This document shows, piece after piece, positions 8,197 to 16,928 of a DNA stretch of 64,000 nucleotides. The position numbers were made by a program, and so were the translations under genes. A model generated the notes under the pieces. It was not told the DNA's origin and did no database searches. It was given only the letters and a program-made list of their open reading frames with translations. This DNA is from CAMYMQ01 sp963730305 (GTDB lineage: Bacteria; Pseudomonadota; Alphaproteobacteria; Bin65), in the NCBI GenBank assembly GCA_963730305.1, contig CAVSRB010000002.1:1-64000 (forward strand), given 5' to 3'. The first letter of the stretch is position 1. Every line of letters starts with the position of its first letter.

Positions 8197-8204
8197 TCGG
8201 CGAG

Positions 8205-8567
8205 TTAGACGAGATCGAGCGCTGCTCGTTTGTCAGAGTAGGCGTCGACGAGACCAGACGCGACCGGCACTTGGTTTGTCCATCCAGGCATTGTGTCGGC
8301 GTGGGCCATAATCGCAACTGCGCGTTCCAACATCACTTCAGGACTTTGGTTGTGATCGCTCAGCGTGGTGACTGGCTTCGTGCGCCAATTTTCTCGTGAC
8401 GGAGGTCGGCCGTCACGATTGGCCACAATGCATTCGAAAAGCTCAGCAACCAGAGGCGTCAGATCCTTGCCCGGCTGCCGCAGCGTCCGGCTCACCGAAC
8501 TGTGCTTCAGGTCCCTGGCGGTGCTCCAATCGGAAATACGATCGGATGATTTCATCTGTCCCGGCAA
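8205..8567 (-). CDS. Hypothetical protein, 120 aa
   Basis: First gene of a probable minus-strand pair with 7726-8196. No family was recognised. The N-terminal half ('SDWSTARDLKHSSVSRTLRQPGKDLTPLVAELFECIV') looks like a helical bundle, possibly a helix-turn-helix. The C-terminal half ('SPEVMLERAVAIMAHADTMPGW') is helical too. There is no signal peptide or membrane segment. Plus-strand open frames in the same interval have arginine- and cysteine-rich shadow composition, so this strand is preferred. Confidence 0.45.
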   Translation of the reverse strand: MPGQMKSSDRISDWSTARDLKHSSVSRTLRQPGKDLTPLVAELFECIVANRDGRPPSRENWRTKPVTTLSDHNQSPEVMLERAVAIMAHADTMPGWTNQVPVASGLVDAYSDKRAALDLV

Positions 8568-9210
8568 ACAGGCCGCCTGCAGGCGCGCGTGTGATCATCG
8601 GAAAACTCTAGATCCCAGCCGTCCTCGGCGCGAGGGAACATTCGAGAATAGGTAATTGGAAGCTCGATTAGCGAGCTGGTGACGGACAATGTTACTCACT
8701 TCGCACCAAGACGGGGACCATTATTGCAACGTGGGCTGTTGACCGTATTGGCACGCGTGGTCGTCTTTCTGCACTAAGCGGCAGTGAGTACGGGGTCCCA
8801 AGATCTCAGTAGGCCGCGTGAAGTGCTCTCAGTCGTCGGACGACCGGGCTGCAGCGGCAACGATGAGGATCGCCTCCACGACATGTCCCATTTCAGCGAG
8901 CTTCTCGGGTGAGTGGCTCGCCAGAGGTGCATTGCCTCAGATGATCCCGCCAATCCAGCAGGCACTCCAGGCGGTCGTCGAGGCTCAGCGTCGCGTCGAA
9001 CGCGATGTCTTGGGGAGAGGGGGCGCTGCAACGTTCGCCGTTAGACAGCTTGCGGCCCCGGATGGACGGTCGATAGACCTGTGCCATGGCTGTATCCGCC
9101 GAGAGGTTCTCGCCATGAATAGTCTGCGCCCGTTATGGTTAACGCTTCCTTACCCCTTCGGACCTAACCGCGCTTGTCGATCCCCAGTGCTGATGACTAG
9201 TTTCGCAATC
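8568..9210. other. Gene-poor stretch with a possible broken small minus-strand gene
   Basis: No intact gene is supported. On the minus strand, 9087 down to 8893 encodes a plausible 64-aa protein start (MAQVYRPSIRGRKLSNGERC, then 'LDDRLECLLDWRDHLRQ'). One frame over it continues as 'EKLAEMGHVVEAILIVAAAARSSDD' to a stop near 8818, suggesting one small gene of about 90 aa split by a frameshift. It would be divergent from the SRAP gene. Its family is unknown. The rest, 8568-8817, shows nothing convincing. Confidence 0.35.
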
Positions 9211-9876
9211 ATGTGCGGACGCTTCACGGCTTATTACACGTGGCAGGAGCTGGTTGAGCTTTACCGGCTGGCTGACGATGTGCCCGCCCGCAACCTCGAG
9301 CCTCGCTACAACGTCGCCCCTACCCAGGACGTGCCCGTTTGTCGGCTCGACGGCCACGGCAAGCGCGAGATCGTGCTGCTGCGTTGGGGGCTGATCCCGT
9401 TCTGGGCCAAGGAAGAGAAGATCGGCTACAGCACGATCAATGCCCGGGTCGAGACCGTCCATGAGAAGCCAACCTTCCGCAACGGCTTCAAGTACCGTCG
9501 CTGCCTGGTGCCGACCAACGGGTGGTACGAGTGGCGCAAGGAGAGAGATCATAAGCAGCCCTACCTGATCACGCTGCCGAAGCAGCCCTTCTCACTTGCC
9601 GGCGTATGGGAGAGTTGGGAGGGGCCGGACGGCGAAGTTCAGAGCTTCAGCGTCATCGTCGGGCCGGCGGCCAAGGGCATCGAGGCGTATCACGACCGCA
9701 TGCCGCTCGTGATCGACCAAGCCGAGTATGAGGACTGGCTCGCAAAAGATACCAAACTGGACGATGTCCTGGACATCGTCAGGCATCCCTACTCGGGGCC
9801 CTTCGAGGTCACCAGGGTCAGCCGGCGAGTGAATTCGCCGAGCAACGATGATGCGGATCTGGTCGAAGCGGCATGA
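9211..9876 (+). CDS. SRAP-domain protein (YedK/HMCES family), 221 aa
   Basis: SOS-response-associated peptidase family: these proteins crosslink to abasic sites in single-stranded DNA through the N-terminal Cys2 and shield them. The start is set at the ATG giving MCGRF, because Cys2 must be exposed after Met removal; the longer open frame beginning at 8818 is ignored. Family motifs follow: 'EPRYNVAPTQDVPVC', 'LRWGLIPFWAK', 'INARVETVHEKPTFR', 'RRCLVPTNGWYEW' with the active-site Glu, and 'EAYHDRMPLVI' with the conserved His. Length is standard. It is common on chromosomes and also on mobile elements and phages. Here it lies among accessory genes. Confidence 0.95.
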   Translation: MCGRFTAYYTWQELVELYRLADDVPARNLEPRYNVAPTQDVPVCRLDGHGKREIVLLRWGLIPFWAKEEKIGYSTINARVETVHEKPTFRNGFKYRRCLVPTNGWYEWRKERDHKQPYLITLPKQPFSLAGVWESWEGPDGEVQSFSVIVGPAAKGIEAYHDRMPLVIDQAEYEDWLAKDTKLDDVLDIVRHPYSGPFEVTRVSRRVNSPSNDDADLVEAA

Positions 9877-9914
9877 TCGATGAGATCGACATCTAGCGAA
9901 CGGCGAATGTCCTG

Positions 9915-10073
9915 ATGGACACAGAAGGCGATCGGGCAGCGATATATGCGGCGCATCGGGCAGACGGCTTCCTAGATGCTGGAGATCTGAAAGGGGCGGC
10001 GCTTTGGAAGCGGATCAAGGCCGCTATCGAAGCACTCACTAACTGCGAGCCACCCTTTACGCTCAACTCCTAG
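9915..10073 (+). CDS. Small protein, 52 aa (DUF6961-like)
   Basis: An ATG at 9915 opens a 52-codon frame ending TAG at 10071-10073. The product, beginning MDTEGDRAAIYAAHRADGF, continues 'LDAGDLKGAALWKRIKAAIEALT'. This resembles small DUF6961-type proteins of alphaproteobacteria, which have an acidic helix, a G-D turn and a W-K/R-x-I helix. Their function is unknown. It lies 38 nt after the SRAP stop and could be co-transcribed. The family call rests on recall of the pattern only. Confidence 0.5.
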   Translation: MDTEGDRAAIYAAHRADGFLDAGDLKGAALWKRIKAAIEALTNCEPPFTLNS

Positions 10074-10198
10074 CTAACTGCCTCTGCGTCCGCTTTGGAG
10101 GTGGACAGCGGACGTGGTGACGGCGCCCTTCGTATGTCTGCTCATAGCCACTCTCGGACAAACCAAGCCCAATGCTGCCCGCAACGTGCCCGAGAGGC

Positions 10199-10618
10199 TT
10201 ACATTTGGGGAGGTGGCTCGCTGCTGTTCCAGATATCGCGGGCCATTTGCCACCCCTCGGCTTCGCTCTTCCGGTAAATGGTAATGTACTTGCCCCTGTC
10301 CGCCATTGTCGGGCCGCCCGCGCCTGGAGCGAGTTGGATCGCATAGTCGCCGCGCTCGAAGGCCCACTCGCCAAGTACATGCACCTCATCGACCGTCAGG
10401 CCAAATCCTACCTGGAACTGGCTGAGAAATCCGCGCGACCACGTTGCGATCATGTCCGTACCGACATTGGCAGGCGCATTGGGCGGCATCTGCACACAGT
10501 CTTGCGCGAATTGCGCGACCCAGGCGTCAGCGTCCCCGGCATTGAGCGCGGCGACATGATCGTCTCGCACCTTCTCGATTGCCTTGAGGTCGGCTTCATT
10601 TCCGGTGGCCCTGGTCAT
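10199..10618 (-). CDS. SnoaL/DUF4440-like (NTF2-fold) protein, 139 aa
   Basis: The ATG at 10618 (MTRATGNEADLKAIEKVRDD) is preceded by AGGAG and is preferred over an upstream start in the promoter. The sequence follows the NTF2-like pattern: an N-terminal helix, 'HVAALNAGDADAWVAQFAQDCVQMPP', a variable middle, then the long strands 'WAFERGDYAIQLAPGAGG' and 'GKYITIYRKSEAEGWQMARDIWN'. Such proteins are small cone-shaped enzymes or ligand binders with diverse substrates, so no reaction is assigned. It is divergent from the TetR gene at 10707 with a 90-bp shared promoter region, making it a likely target of that regulator. Confidence 0.85.
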   Translation of the reverse strand: MTRATGNEADLKAIEKVRDDHVAALNAGDADAWVAQFAQDCVQMPPNAPANVGTDMIATWSRGFLSQFQVGFGLTVDEVHVLGEWAFERGDYAIQLAPGAGGPTMADRGKYITIYRKSEAEGWQMARDIWNSSEPPPQM

Positions 10619-10706
10619 GTCGGAACTCCTATCGACAAGGGATGTAGATTGGCGTATTCTGCGGAATGATAATTTCACGGAATATTAATTTTGTCAATAG
10701 AGATAG
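10619..10706. promoter_or_regulatory. Shared divergent promoter region with candidate TetR operator
   Basis: Between the NTF2-like gene and the TetR gene, CGGAAT occurs twice (10662-10667 and 10678-10683). The first copy is part of the inverted repeat ATTC-TGCG-GAAT (10656-10667). The surrounding sequence is AT-rich. The position suits an operator controlling both genes; binding is inferred. Confidence 0.5.
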
Positions 10707-11336
10707 ATGGCACGACCTTATAGAATGAAGAGCCGGGCCGCGGCGCGTGAAGCGACACGTGAGCGTATTGTGCGCGCGACGGTGGCCCTGCACGACGAAC
10801 AAGGCGTTTCGTCGACGACTTTCGCCGACATCGCGGAGAGGGCGGGCGTGGGGGCGGCAACGGTGCTGCGGCATTTCCCCACTATTGGCCAGCTGGTAAC
10901 GGCCTGCGGCGAACACGTCGCCGCGGAAATGCGGCCTCCGATACCTGAGGACGCAGCGAATGTGTTCGAGGGGCTTGCCGGGACGCGTCCAAGACTTGAT
11001 CGATTGGTGAGCGAACTGGATGCGTTCTACCGCCGAAGCGCTATCAGACTGATCGCAGCCGCCAACGATCGTGACCGCATTCCCGAACTCGATCGCTTCC
11101 TCCGGATGATCGATGCCGGTATCGAAGCCTGGATCAAGGAGGCGATGGTCGACGAAGCGCCCGGGGAGCCGATGGTCAGCGTGCTGATGTCGCTGTGCAC
11201 CCTTGCCGTCTGGCAAAAGATGGGTCGGTCGAAGCTGACCGACGCACAACGCCGCGCGGTCCTGGTTGAGCTTTTGCTGAGCGCGATCAACGCCGTTCGT
11301 TCGACAGAAACTCAAAAGGGACCATCGCGGGATTAG
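10707..11336 (+). CDS. TetR/AcrR-family transcriptional regulator, 209 aa
   Basis: One-component repressor. The N-terminal DNA-binding domain (residues about 15-60) is typical: 'RERIVRATVALHDEQGVSSTTFADIAERAGVGAATVLRHFPTIGQLV' contains the helix-turn-helix with the conserved T-F/V-x-x-I-A-x-x-A-G-V and the Y/H-F pair. The C-terminal two thirds is a helical ligand-binding domain without a recognisable specificity. Length is normal. It is divergent from the NTF2-like gene, which it probably controls together with itself. No frameshift is visible, in contrast to the next three kilobases. Confidence 0.9.
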   Translation: MARPYRMKSRAAAREATRERIVRATVALHDEQGVSSTTFADIAERAGVGAATVLRHFPTIGQLVTACGEHVAAEMRPPIPEDAANVFEGLAGTRPRLDRLVSELDAFYRRSAIRLIAAANDRDRIPELDRFLRMIDAGIEAWIKEAMVDEAPGEPMVSVLMSLCTLAVWQKMGRSKLTDAQRRAVLVELLLSAINAVRSTETQKGPSRD

Positions 11337-11604
11337 CTCTTCGTCGTAGTCAGATCGCCTATCGCGAACGGAGCTCACCATCGACGATCGGCTTGATTTC
11401 GAACGACGCCGGCCGCTTGGGGTGTGGCCCTCCGCGACACTGCCGGAGACACAACCACCCACAACATTCGGCTGCCACCGCGTGGCCAGGGCGGGTGGTG
11501 CCGCCAGCGGCGATGCGCAGATGTGTCTGCGCCTTTATGACCCATTCCCGTTCGCCCTCGAGCATGACCAGTTCAGCAAAAGACAGTAGAGAAGCAAATG
11601 GTCC
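11337..11604. other. Intergenic stretch, no gene seen
   Basis: No supported gene. Short open frames on both strands have shadow composition. No clear hairpin or promoter was recognised. Confidence 0.4.
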
Positions 11605-12032
11605 ATGGAGGAAGATGTGAGAACGCTGCTTTTAGGTGCTTTGCTGCTGGCATCCCCGAGCTTGGCCTATGGCGCCGAGACTTTCCAATGGAAGGTCGAC
11701 TGCATTTGCCAAAGCGGCGCCGGGACCGGCCAAATCCTTGGCCATGTACGCGTCACCAAGGCCAATTTCGACGAGATCAAGAAACGTTGCTGGCCGGCAG
11801 CAACAAATCGGGCGCCAAAGTCACCTTGTTGGGCAAGAACTGCGGCGACCTCAAGATGTGCGGAAAATCGTACGCCGACCCCAAGAATCCAAGCAGAACA
11901 TCCCCATTGCAGGGCCCAAAACCGTCAAGGTCACGGTCACCGGCGGCATGCCCACGCAGGGGGTTCGATCTGGTGATCGAACGGCTGCGTGTCGGCAACA
12001 GACTGATGATCGGAGGCAATGAGGCCAAATAA
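11605..12032 (+). pseudogene. Secreted protein of unknown function, broken by about three frameshifts
   Basis: Reading across frames gives one coherent secreted protein. It has a signal peptide (VRTLLLGALLLASPSLAYGA), then 'ETFQWKVDCICQSGAGTGQ' and 'HVRVTKANFDEIKK', a shift near 11780, 'TLLAGSNKSGAKVTLLGKNC' and 'GDLKMCGKSYADPKN', a shift near 11893, 'IPIAGPKTVKVTVTGGMPTQG', and a shift near 11960 before 'FDLVIERLRVGNRLMIGGNEAK'. The cysteine-rich start suggests disulfides in the periplasm. No family was recognised. Three clean continuations argue for recent decay or base-calling errors rather than an old relic. GTG at 11617, after GGAGGAAG, is an alternative start. Confidence 0.6.
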
Positions 12033-12088
12033 CCAACGGCGCGTTCGCGAGACCGGGACAAAAATCGAACCCCAGAGGCCCACCTACC

Positions 12089-12653
12089 ATGAAACGACTT
12101 TCTAACCTGCTCGCCATCCTCGTACTCGTTGGCCTGGCCCTCCCAGCAGGACACGCGTTGGCCGACAACAAGGGCAGCAGCGAGGCCGACCGGATGCTGT
12201 CGGCTGCTGCCAAGTTGAACTACAAGGGCGACGCCAAGGGCGCGCTTGCGCTCTACACCAAGGCGATCGAACTCCAAGCAACTCAAGGGACTGAAGCTCG
12301 CCGGCGCCTACAACGAGCGCGGCGTAATCCTGTCCGGACTGGGCCGCAAGCAGGACGCAATTGCCGAATTCACGTTGGCGATCAACGTGCTGCCGAGACA
12401 GCCCTACTATTACGGCAACCGCGCCCGCACCTACATGACGCTCAAGCAGCCGGCCAAGGCGGCGGCCGATTTCGGCAAGGTCATCGAATTCAGTACCAAG
12501 CCATCCGGGTTCGCCTATTTCGACCGCTGCCAGGCCTACGCCGCAGCCAAGATGCGCGACAAGGCGATCGCCGATTGCGAGAAAGCGCTCGAACTCAAGC
12601 CAAAGCACAGCCGCGCCAAGGCGCTTCTGGCCTTGCTGAAGAAAGGCGGCTGA
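12089..12653 (+). pseudogene. Periplasmic TPR-repeat protein, one frameshift
   Basis: The first part gives a signal peptide (MKRLSNLLAILVLVGLALPA, cleaved near GHALA) and the start of a tetratricopeptide array ('KLNYKGDAKGALALYTKAIEL'). From about 12280 the frame changes and the array continues: 'AYNERGVILSGLGRKQDAI', 'YYYGNRARTYMTLKQPAKAA' and 'AYFDRCQAYAAAKMRDKA', ending 'LALLKKGG'. At least four TPR units of 34 residues are recognisable, so the intact product would be about 187 aa. TPR proteins act as interaction scaffolds; no partner is indicated. It lies 56 nt after the broken secreted gene. Confidence 0.75.
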
Positions 12654-13316
12654 GCGGGGTCGGCCGGACGGGTGAATGTGTGAGAACGTCGGAGAGAAAC
12701 CGGTCCATGTGAGCGGCCGGGATGGTCTTGCCACGGGGGCGACATAGTCAGCCATCCATTAGCCTTCGGCCCTTTGCAGATTGAAGGCGGGACATGACGG
12801 GTCCTCACCAGACTTGTCTCAGTATGTCTGCCTTGGGTCAGATTCTGGACGAACCGCGGCTGATCGCACCACGTCAGGTCTGGGGCGGGAAGCGGACGCA
12901 CCGGTGGCAAGGGTGTAACGTTCGGCTGTAGCAAAATGCGGCCAATTCAGGTTTCCCGATCGATACGCTTCGATTTGCTTGTCGTTCGGGAAGATTAGTG
13001 GCTGGGCGCACGCCATCAGCCCCAATCGACTTGGCTGTGAGTTCGCTTGCCGGCCTCACCGAAGAAGTTTGCCCTCCTTTTGATCACGCCCGCTCGGAAT
13101 CGATCCGTGAACGGATGCCGGTAGACCGTCCAGCGGCTCAGACCCATGCTCCAAGGGCTCGAAGCGAGCCCAAGGTGAAACTGATTGTAATGCCTTCTGA
13201 AGGCGCCATTTATTGAACGCCGGTATATTTCCAAGAAAAATACAATAAACATCTGTGGAGTCATCAATAGTTTCGATAATCGCCGGAATGACTTCTCATG
13301 AAGCCCCTTCGAACAG
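12654..13316. other. Gene-poor stretch
   Basis: No supported gene in about 660 bp. All open frames are under 135 codons with arginine/proline-rich shadow composition or no start signal. Nothing like an RNA gene or large repeat was recognised. Confidence 0.4.
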
Positions 13317-13739
13317 GTGATCGACGTGACACTGCGCCCGGAATTCATTCTGCCTCACCCGGAGTTCAACGCGTTCCTGTTCGCCACCGTCGGTGAAGAG
13401 AAGAACGGATCGGAGTTGACCGTGCTATCAGCGCTGTCGCGGCTTGGGCTCGACCCCTGGAGCGAGGCGGCACGCCTGTCCGATCTCTCGAACGAAAAGG
13501 CAACAAGCGCGCTGGCGAGCAAGATCGCGTCGCTACCCGAAGGACACTGGAAGGTTTCCGATTCTCGGTCGATCGCCGGTCGACTGGTACAGCTCCTGCC
13601 GTCTCCCGGCCCGGCCCGGCCCAAGCAGACGGCCGCCGGCGACGGGCAGAAACCGCGTCTGGATCTTCGTCCGCGCATCCTGTGGATCGTGATCGGCGCG
13701 GCGATCCTCGCCTATCTGTTTTTCCAGAATATCAAGTAG
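13317..13739 (+). CDS. Hypothetical protein with one C-terminal membrane anchor, 140 aa
   Basis: The GTG at 13317 gives a 140-aa product; GTG 13326 is an alternative. The soluble N-terminal domain (residues 1-95) contains 'FLFATVGEEKNGSELTVLSALSRLGLDPWSEAARLSDL'. A proline-rich linker follows. A single hydrophobic helix ('ILWIVIGAAILAYLFF', about residues 120-136) ends in QNIK, as in a tail-anchored inner-membrane protein facing the cytoplasm. No family name is assigned, although the domain layout recurs in small proteobacterial proteins of unknown role. No frameshift is seen. Confidence 0.65.
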   Translation: MIDVTLRPEFILPHPEFNAFLFATVGEEKNGSELTVLSALSRLGLDPWSEAARLSDLSNEKATSALASKIASLPEGHWKVSDSRSIAGRLVQLLPSPGPARPKQTAAGDGQKPRLDLRPRILWIVIGAAILAYLFFQNIK

Positions 13740-14470
13740 GTTTTGCTCCAGGTCTCGCGTAGCGTCCGGCCGGCCGTGTTTCTCCTCTGGCTTCACAAAT
13801 AGCAGGGTCGACCAGTTCAGTGGGGGAGGATCAGTACTGGAAGGATGAAATGGTTGCTCGCGACGAGGGCAACGATGCATCCCGCTTCTATCGTCTGCCT
13901 AATTACTACTTACGCAGACACTAGGAAGCTCGCCACAGCAGAGGCCTCTCTGCTCGGCAGTGATGCAATGGTGTCGATTTAGGGGCTGCCAGAGTGCATC
14001 AATATGCAATCTCTACCCCAAAAACCCGCTGATTTTGAATAATGATCCACTTTTCGACCGATCTTGATGCAGAAATTGATGCAAATCGCCGGGCTGATGT
14101 ATGAGCACTATTACATAATCAGATCAATGGGATAGACATTGGGAAGAGGAGATGAACATCCCGTCGGAAGGTAGAAATGGTGATCCAGCGGCAAACTTCA
14201 GGGTGATTTACGTACTTATCTATTAAAATCAAATACTTAAATTGCGCTCACGCATCGAGTCTGCATCAGAAATGGCGGCTTTCTTTCTGAGTCATTTGAA
14301 TCATTTAGCGATATCTCCGTCTGATCGTGGTCCTCTCATTTTGACCGGCCAACGAATAGGGGGGCCTCCTGTCGCCGGGCCTTCGCTCCTCAAACTCGAC
14401 ATCCACCCCCTCAACGCCAATCCCTGCGCATGCCCCCCCCAAGCCGTCGATCCCCCATCTGCATCTTCCG
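13740..14470. other. AT-rich gene-poor stretch with five TGATGCA motifs
   Basis: No gene is supported. TGATGCA or its complement occurs at 13961, 13995, 14065, 14077 and 14272, with two copies exactly 12 bp apart (14064-14071 and 14076-14083). These could be binding sites for an unknown protein. The stretch is much richer in A and T than its surroundings. Confidence 0.4.
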
Positions 14471-14782
14471 ATGCGACCACCGCGCGACGTGATCCCGCAT
14501 CTCGCTCGGGGCGAAGCCCACTGGCGTCCCGGTTACTCTGCTCACGCAGCCGCGACATCCTGGTTCGACGCCAACGATCTGCCACCTCCGGTCAGAACCG
14601 TCCTTGAGACCAATCCCAAGTTCGCCGGCACACAGCTCATCGACGCCTTCCTCGAGCGCTCGACCGACCTCGGCGATGGCTACCGGCCAAGCCAGACCGA
14701 TATCCTCGTGTTGCTTGGCCTGCCGGACGAAATCGCTTTCATGGGTGTCGAGGCCAAGGTGTGGATCGGCCTTCAAATATGA
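14471..14782 (+). pseudogene. DUF6946-like protein, truncated at its 3' end by a repeat element
   Basis: Residues about 6-95 resemble the DUF6946 family: 'HLARGEAHWRPGYSAHAAAT' then 'SWFDANDLPPPVRTVL', 'LIDAFLERSTDLGDGYRPSQTD', and the strand 'AFMGVEAKV' that normally continues to EPFG. Here the frame leaves the family exactly at 14760-14761, where repeat copy A begins, and stops after a few foreign residues. The function of the family is unknown. The start is uncertain; the ATG at 14471 is used because family-like sequence begins just after it. Confidence 0.55.
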
Positions 14783-14941
14783 CCTCGACCAGAAATGCAC
14801 AAACTATTGACTTATAAGTAAAATCACGGCCTTCCAAGGGGGTCATGATCGGCGCCGATCATGACCCCCTCAATGGAAGGGGTTTGGCAATCAATCCAGC
14901 AGCTTGTACGCCGACGGACAGAGGTCAATATCGGGAGCCGT
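14761..14941. repeat. Repeat copy A (shared with 18327-18472)
   Basis: From TGGATCGGCCT onward the sequence is repeated at 18327-18472: an AT-rich part (14780-14833, nearly identical) and a part ending CGGGAGCCGT. Copy A has about 30 extra bases in the middle forming a perfect palindrome. Read on the minus strand, the right parts both end in a C-terminal peptide, PSAYKLLD then stop, with synonymous-looking changes before it. They may therefore be duplicated gene ends. Copy A interrupts the DUF6946-like gene. Confidence 0.8.
14838..14869. repeat. Perfect 32-bp palindrome inside repeat copy A
   Basis: GGGGGTCATGATCGGC (14838-14853) is followed immediately by its exact complement (14854-14869) with no loop. 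Outside it, CCTTCCA and TGGAAGG continue the symmetry with small offsets. It is absent from copy B. Confidence 0.9.
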
Positions 14942-14971
14942 ACCCTTCGCCCGATTAACCGGTGGCGGAGA

Positions 14972-15936
14972 TTATTTCGTCAGCAGCGGCTTGATTTTCT
15001 TGACGAAGTCCGGATCCGCCTTTTGCAGTGCCGCCCAGTAGATTTCGTGGGCGCGCTTTTTAAACCCAGGGCCCAGGTCGACATACTTGATGCCGGCCTT
15101 CGTCTGCCGCGCAATCCGTTTAGCGTCTTCGCCCGAGCGCCACTTGGGCCACTGTTGCTCAAGCCAGATCGCCATATCCTGCAGGCACTTCTTCTGGCCG
15201 GCGTCGAGCTTGTTCCAGCGATCGAGGTTGACGATGATTGGCGTTGCCGCATCGAAGAATCCTGGCCCGTAACGATACTTCGTGAATTTGTGCCAGCCGA
15301 AGTCGGTGACGCCCCACAGCGGCCAGCCGTAGCCATCGACGACCTTGCGCTCGAGCGCGGTGAAGAGCGCCGGCGCGCCCATCCGCACCGTCGAGGCGCC
15401 CATTTGCCGTAGAAACGTATCGAAGATCGGCACCGACCGCAGCCTCATGCCGTCAAATCGGCCGTCCTTGGCAGGCCGCCTCGTGTAGACGAACATCTTC
15501 GCACCATCGAGGATGTGACGTCAGGACACACCGCATTCATGTGTTTCCGGTAATAGGCGTCGAACAACGCGTAGGCGCCGTTCTTGCGCTGTTCCGCGGC
15601 CGTGTTCTCGGCGAGCACGAGAACGTCGCCGGCCGGCAGCGTACCGCTCATGTGAGGTCGCTGGGCCGTAATGAATGTCGACGACGCCGGTCTTCAGGGC
15701 GCTCCACTGTTCGAGCGACGGGATCGCGGCGGGCCCGACCACCGAGATGCGCAGCTTACCCGCGCATTGCTTTGTTCACTTCCTTGACCCAGTCGTAAAA
15801 GAATTTGGCGAAGATCACGCGCTGCGGAAGAAACGCTGCTGCCTTAAGCTTCGCTTCTTCGGCCCGGCTGGGTGCTGCGTGACCGGCGAGACCCCAGACA
15901 GGCCAGGACCAACACGCCGACGAGTGTCCTTTTCAT
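14972..15936 (-). pseudogene. TRAP transporter solute-binding protein (DctP-like), several frameshifts
   Basis: Fragments in all three minus-strand frames assemble into one periplasmic binding protein. They are a signal peptide from the ATG at 15936 (MKRTLVGVLVLACLG), 'SLEQWSALKTGVVDIHYGPA', 'SGTLPAGDVLVLAENTAAEQ' followed by 'NGAYALFDAYYRKHMN', and a long intact C-terminal part from about 15496. The last part includes 'MRLRSVPIFDTFLRQMGAS', 'PALFTALERKVVDGYGWP' and 'FFDAATPIIVNLDRWNKL', typical of the DctP family. At least three shifts are needed. No TRAP membrane subunits are encoded nearby, so even an intact protein would lack its local partners. It is last in a minus-strand series with PhyH- and AhpD-like genes. 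Confidence 0.75.
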
Positions 15937-16077
15937 TATTTTCCTCCTCCTTGGTGCTGCACGTTGTGGGCTATTGGTGACGGCGCGCGAACTCTTCCTC
16001 AGACTTGTCTTGGCGTCACCAGCGAGCCGACCTCTCACCCTGCGACATCGCCGGTCGGCGTGGCGCGTCGAAGATGT

Positions 16078-16915
16078 TTATCGGGGCCGGAAATCGCCGT
16101 CCTCGTCCCAGACGACTGGGAATAGGTCGCTGTCCAGCGGATCGCCCGGCTGGAGCGCAGGATTTTCGAGCACCTTCATCGTGTTCGGCCGCGGCGCATA
16201 GGCCACGTCGTCGCCGTATATCGGACGGTCAGCGCGCCGGCGGCGCGTCTCCTTGGAGCTGTTCCAGAGGCGCCGTGAAGTGTGTAGGAAGTGAACGCCA
16301 GCAAGTCGCCAGGCTCCATGTCCCGACTGAGCACGTCGTAGAGGTCAGGGTTGCCGTCGATGTCCGGCACCTCATCCAGCGACGGATCGGTCTCTGTAGT
16401 CGAGCTTGCTCTTCGTGAACGAGCGCGGCTGGAAGAACTTTCGCCACTTGTGCGAGCCGCGCACGAAGCGCATCGCGCCCGTCTCCCGCGTGACCCGGTC
16501 GAGGGTCAGCCAGAAGGAAATCACCTGGTAGCCGCTGATCTGCCAGACGACATGATCCATGTGCCAAGGCGTCGGCGTCAGGGTGCTCGGCTCCTTGGCG
16601 AAGATCTGGTCATAGAGGAGGTTGACCTTCCGCGATCCCATCAGGCTGGCGGCGAGATCGGGCAGCGGCGACTCGAAGACGTAGGCGCAGAATTCCGGAT
16701 GGGTCTGCCACCGCCGCGAGTTGCCGTGGAACCGGCCGCCCCCGCTGTCGTAGTCGTGCACGAACGGGCCCGGGTCCTTGATGTCGCGCTCGATAGCGGC
16801 CGCGATCCCGTCACGCCACGTGGCGTCGACCACGCCGCGGAGGCAAATTACGCCGTCTTCGTCGGAACCGCTGGATCTGCTCGTCGGTTACAATAATTGA
16901 AGGGGAGGGGCTCAT
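16078..16915 (-). pseudogene. Phytanoyl-CoA dioxygenase (PhyH) family protein, several frameshifts
   Basis: Minus-strand fragments assemble into a PhyH-type Fe(II)/2-oxoglutarate oxygenase of about 275 aa. The start is MSPSPSIIVTDEQIQRF; after a shift near 16860 comes 'DGVICLRGVVDATWRDGI'. A long intact part follows with 'TPTPWHMDHVVWQISGYQ', giving the metal-binding H-x-D, and 'SFWLTLDRVTRETGAMRFVRGSH'. The last part, after further shifts, has 'MEPGDLLAFTSYTLHGA' with the distal His, then 'FPVVWDEDGDFRPR' to the stop. The catalytic residues are present, so the breaks could be sequence errors. It is 13 nt downstream of the AhpD-like gene. Confidence 0.8.
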
Positions 16916-16928
16916 TTTCGACCTCCAT

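Noticed and set aside
8818..9210. N-terminal extension of the SRAP protein
   Set aside because: SRAP proteins need Cys2 at the N-terminus, and the extension has no family similarity.
12654..13316. Short open frames in the gap
   Set aside because: None has a Shine-Dalgarno, domain or consistent codon pattern.
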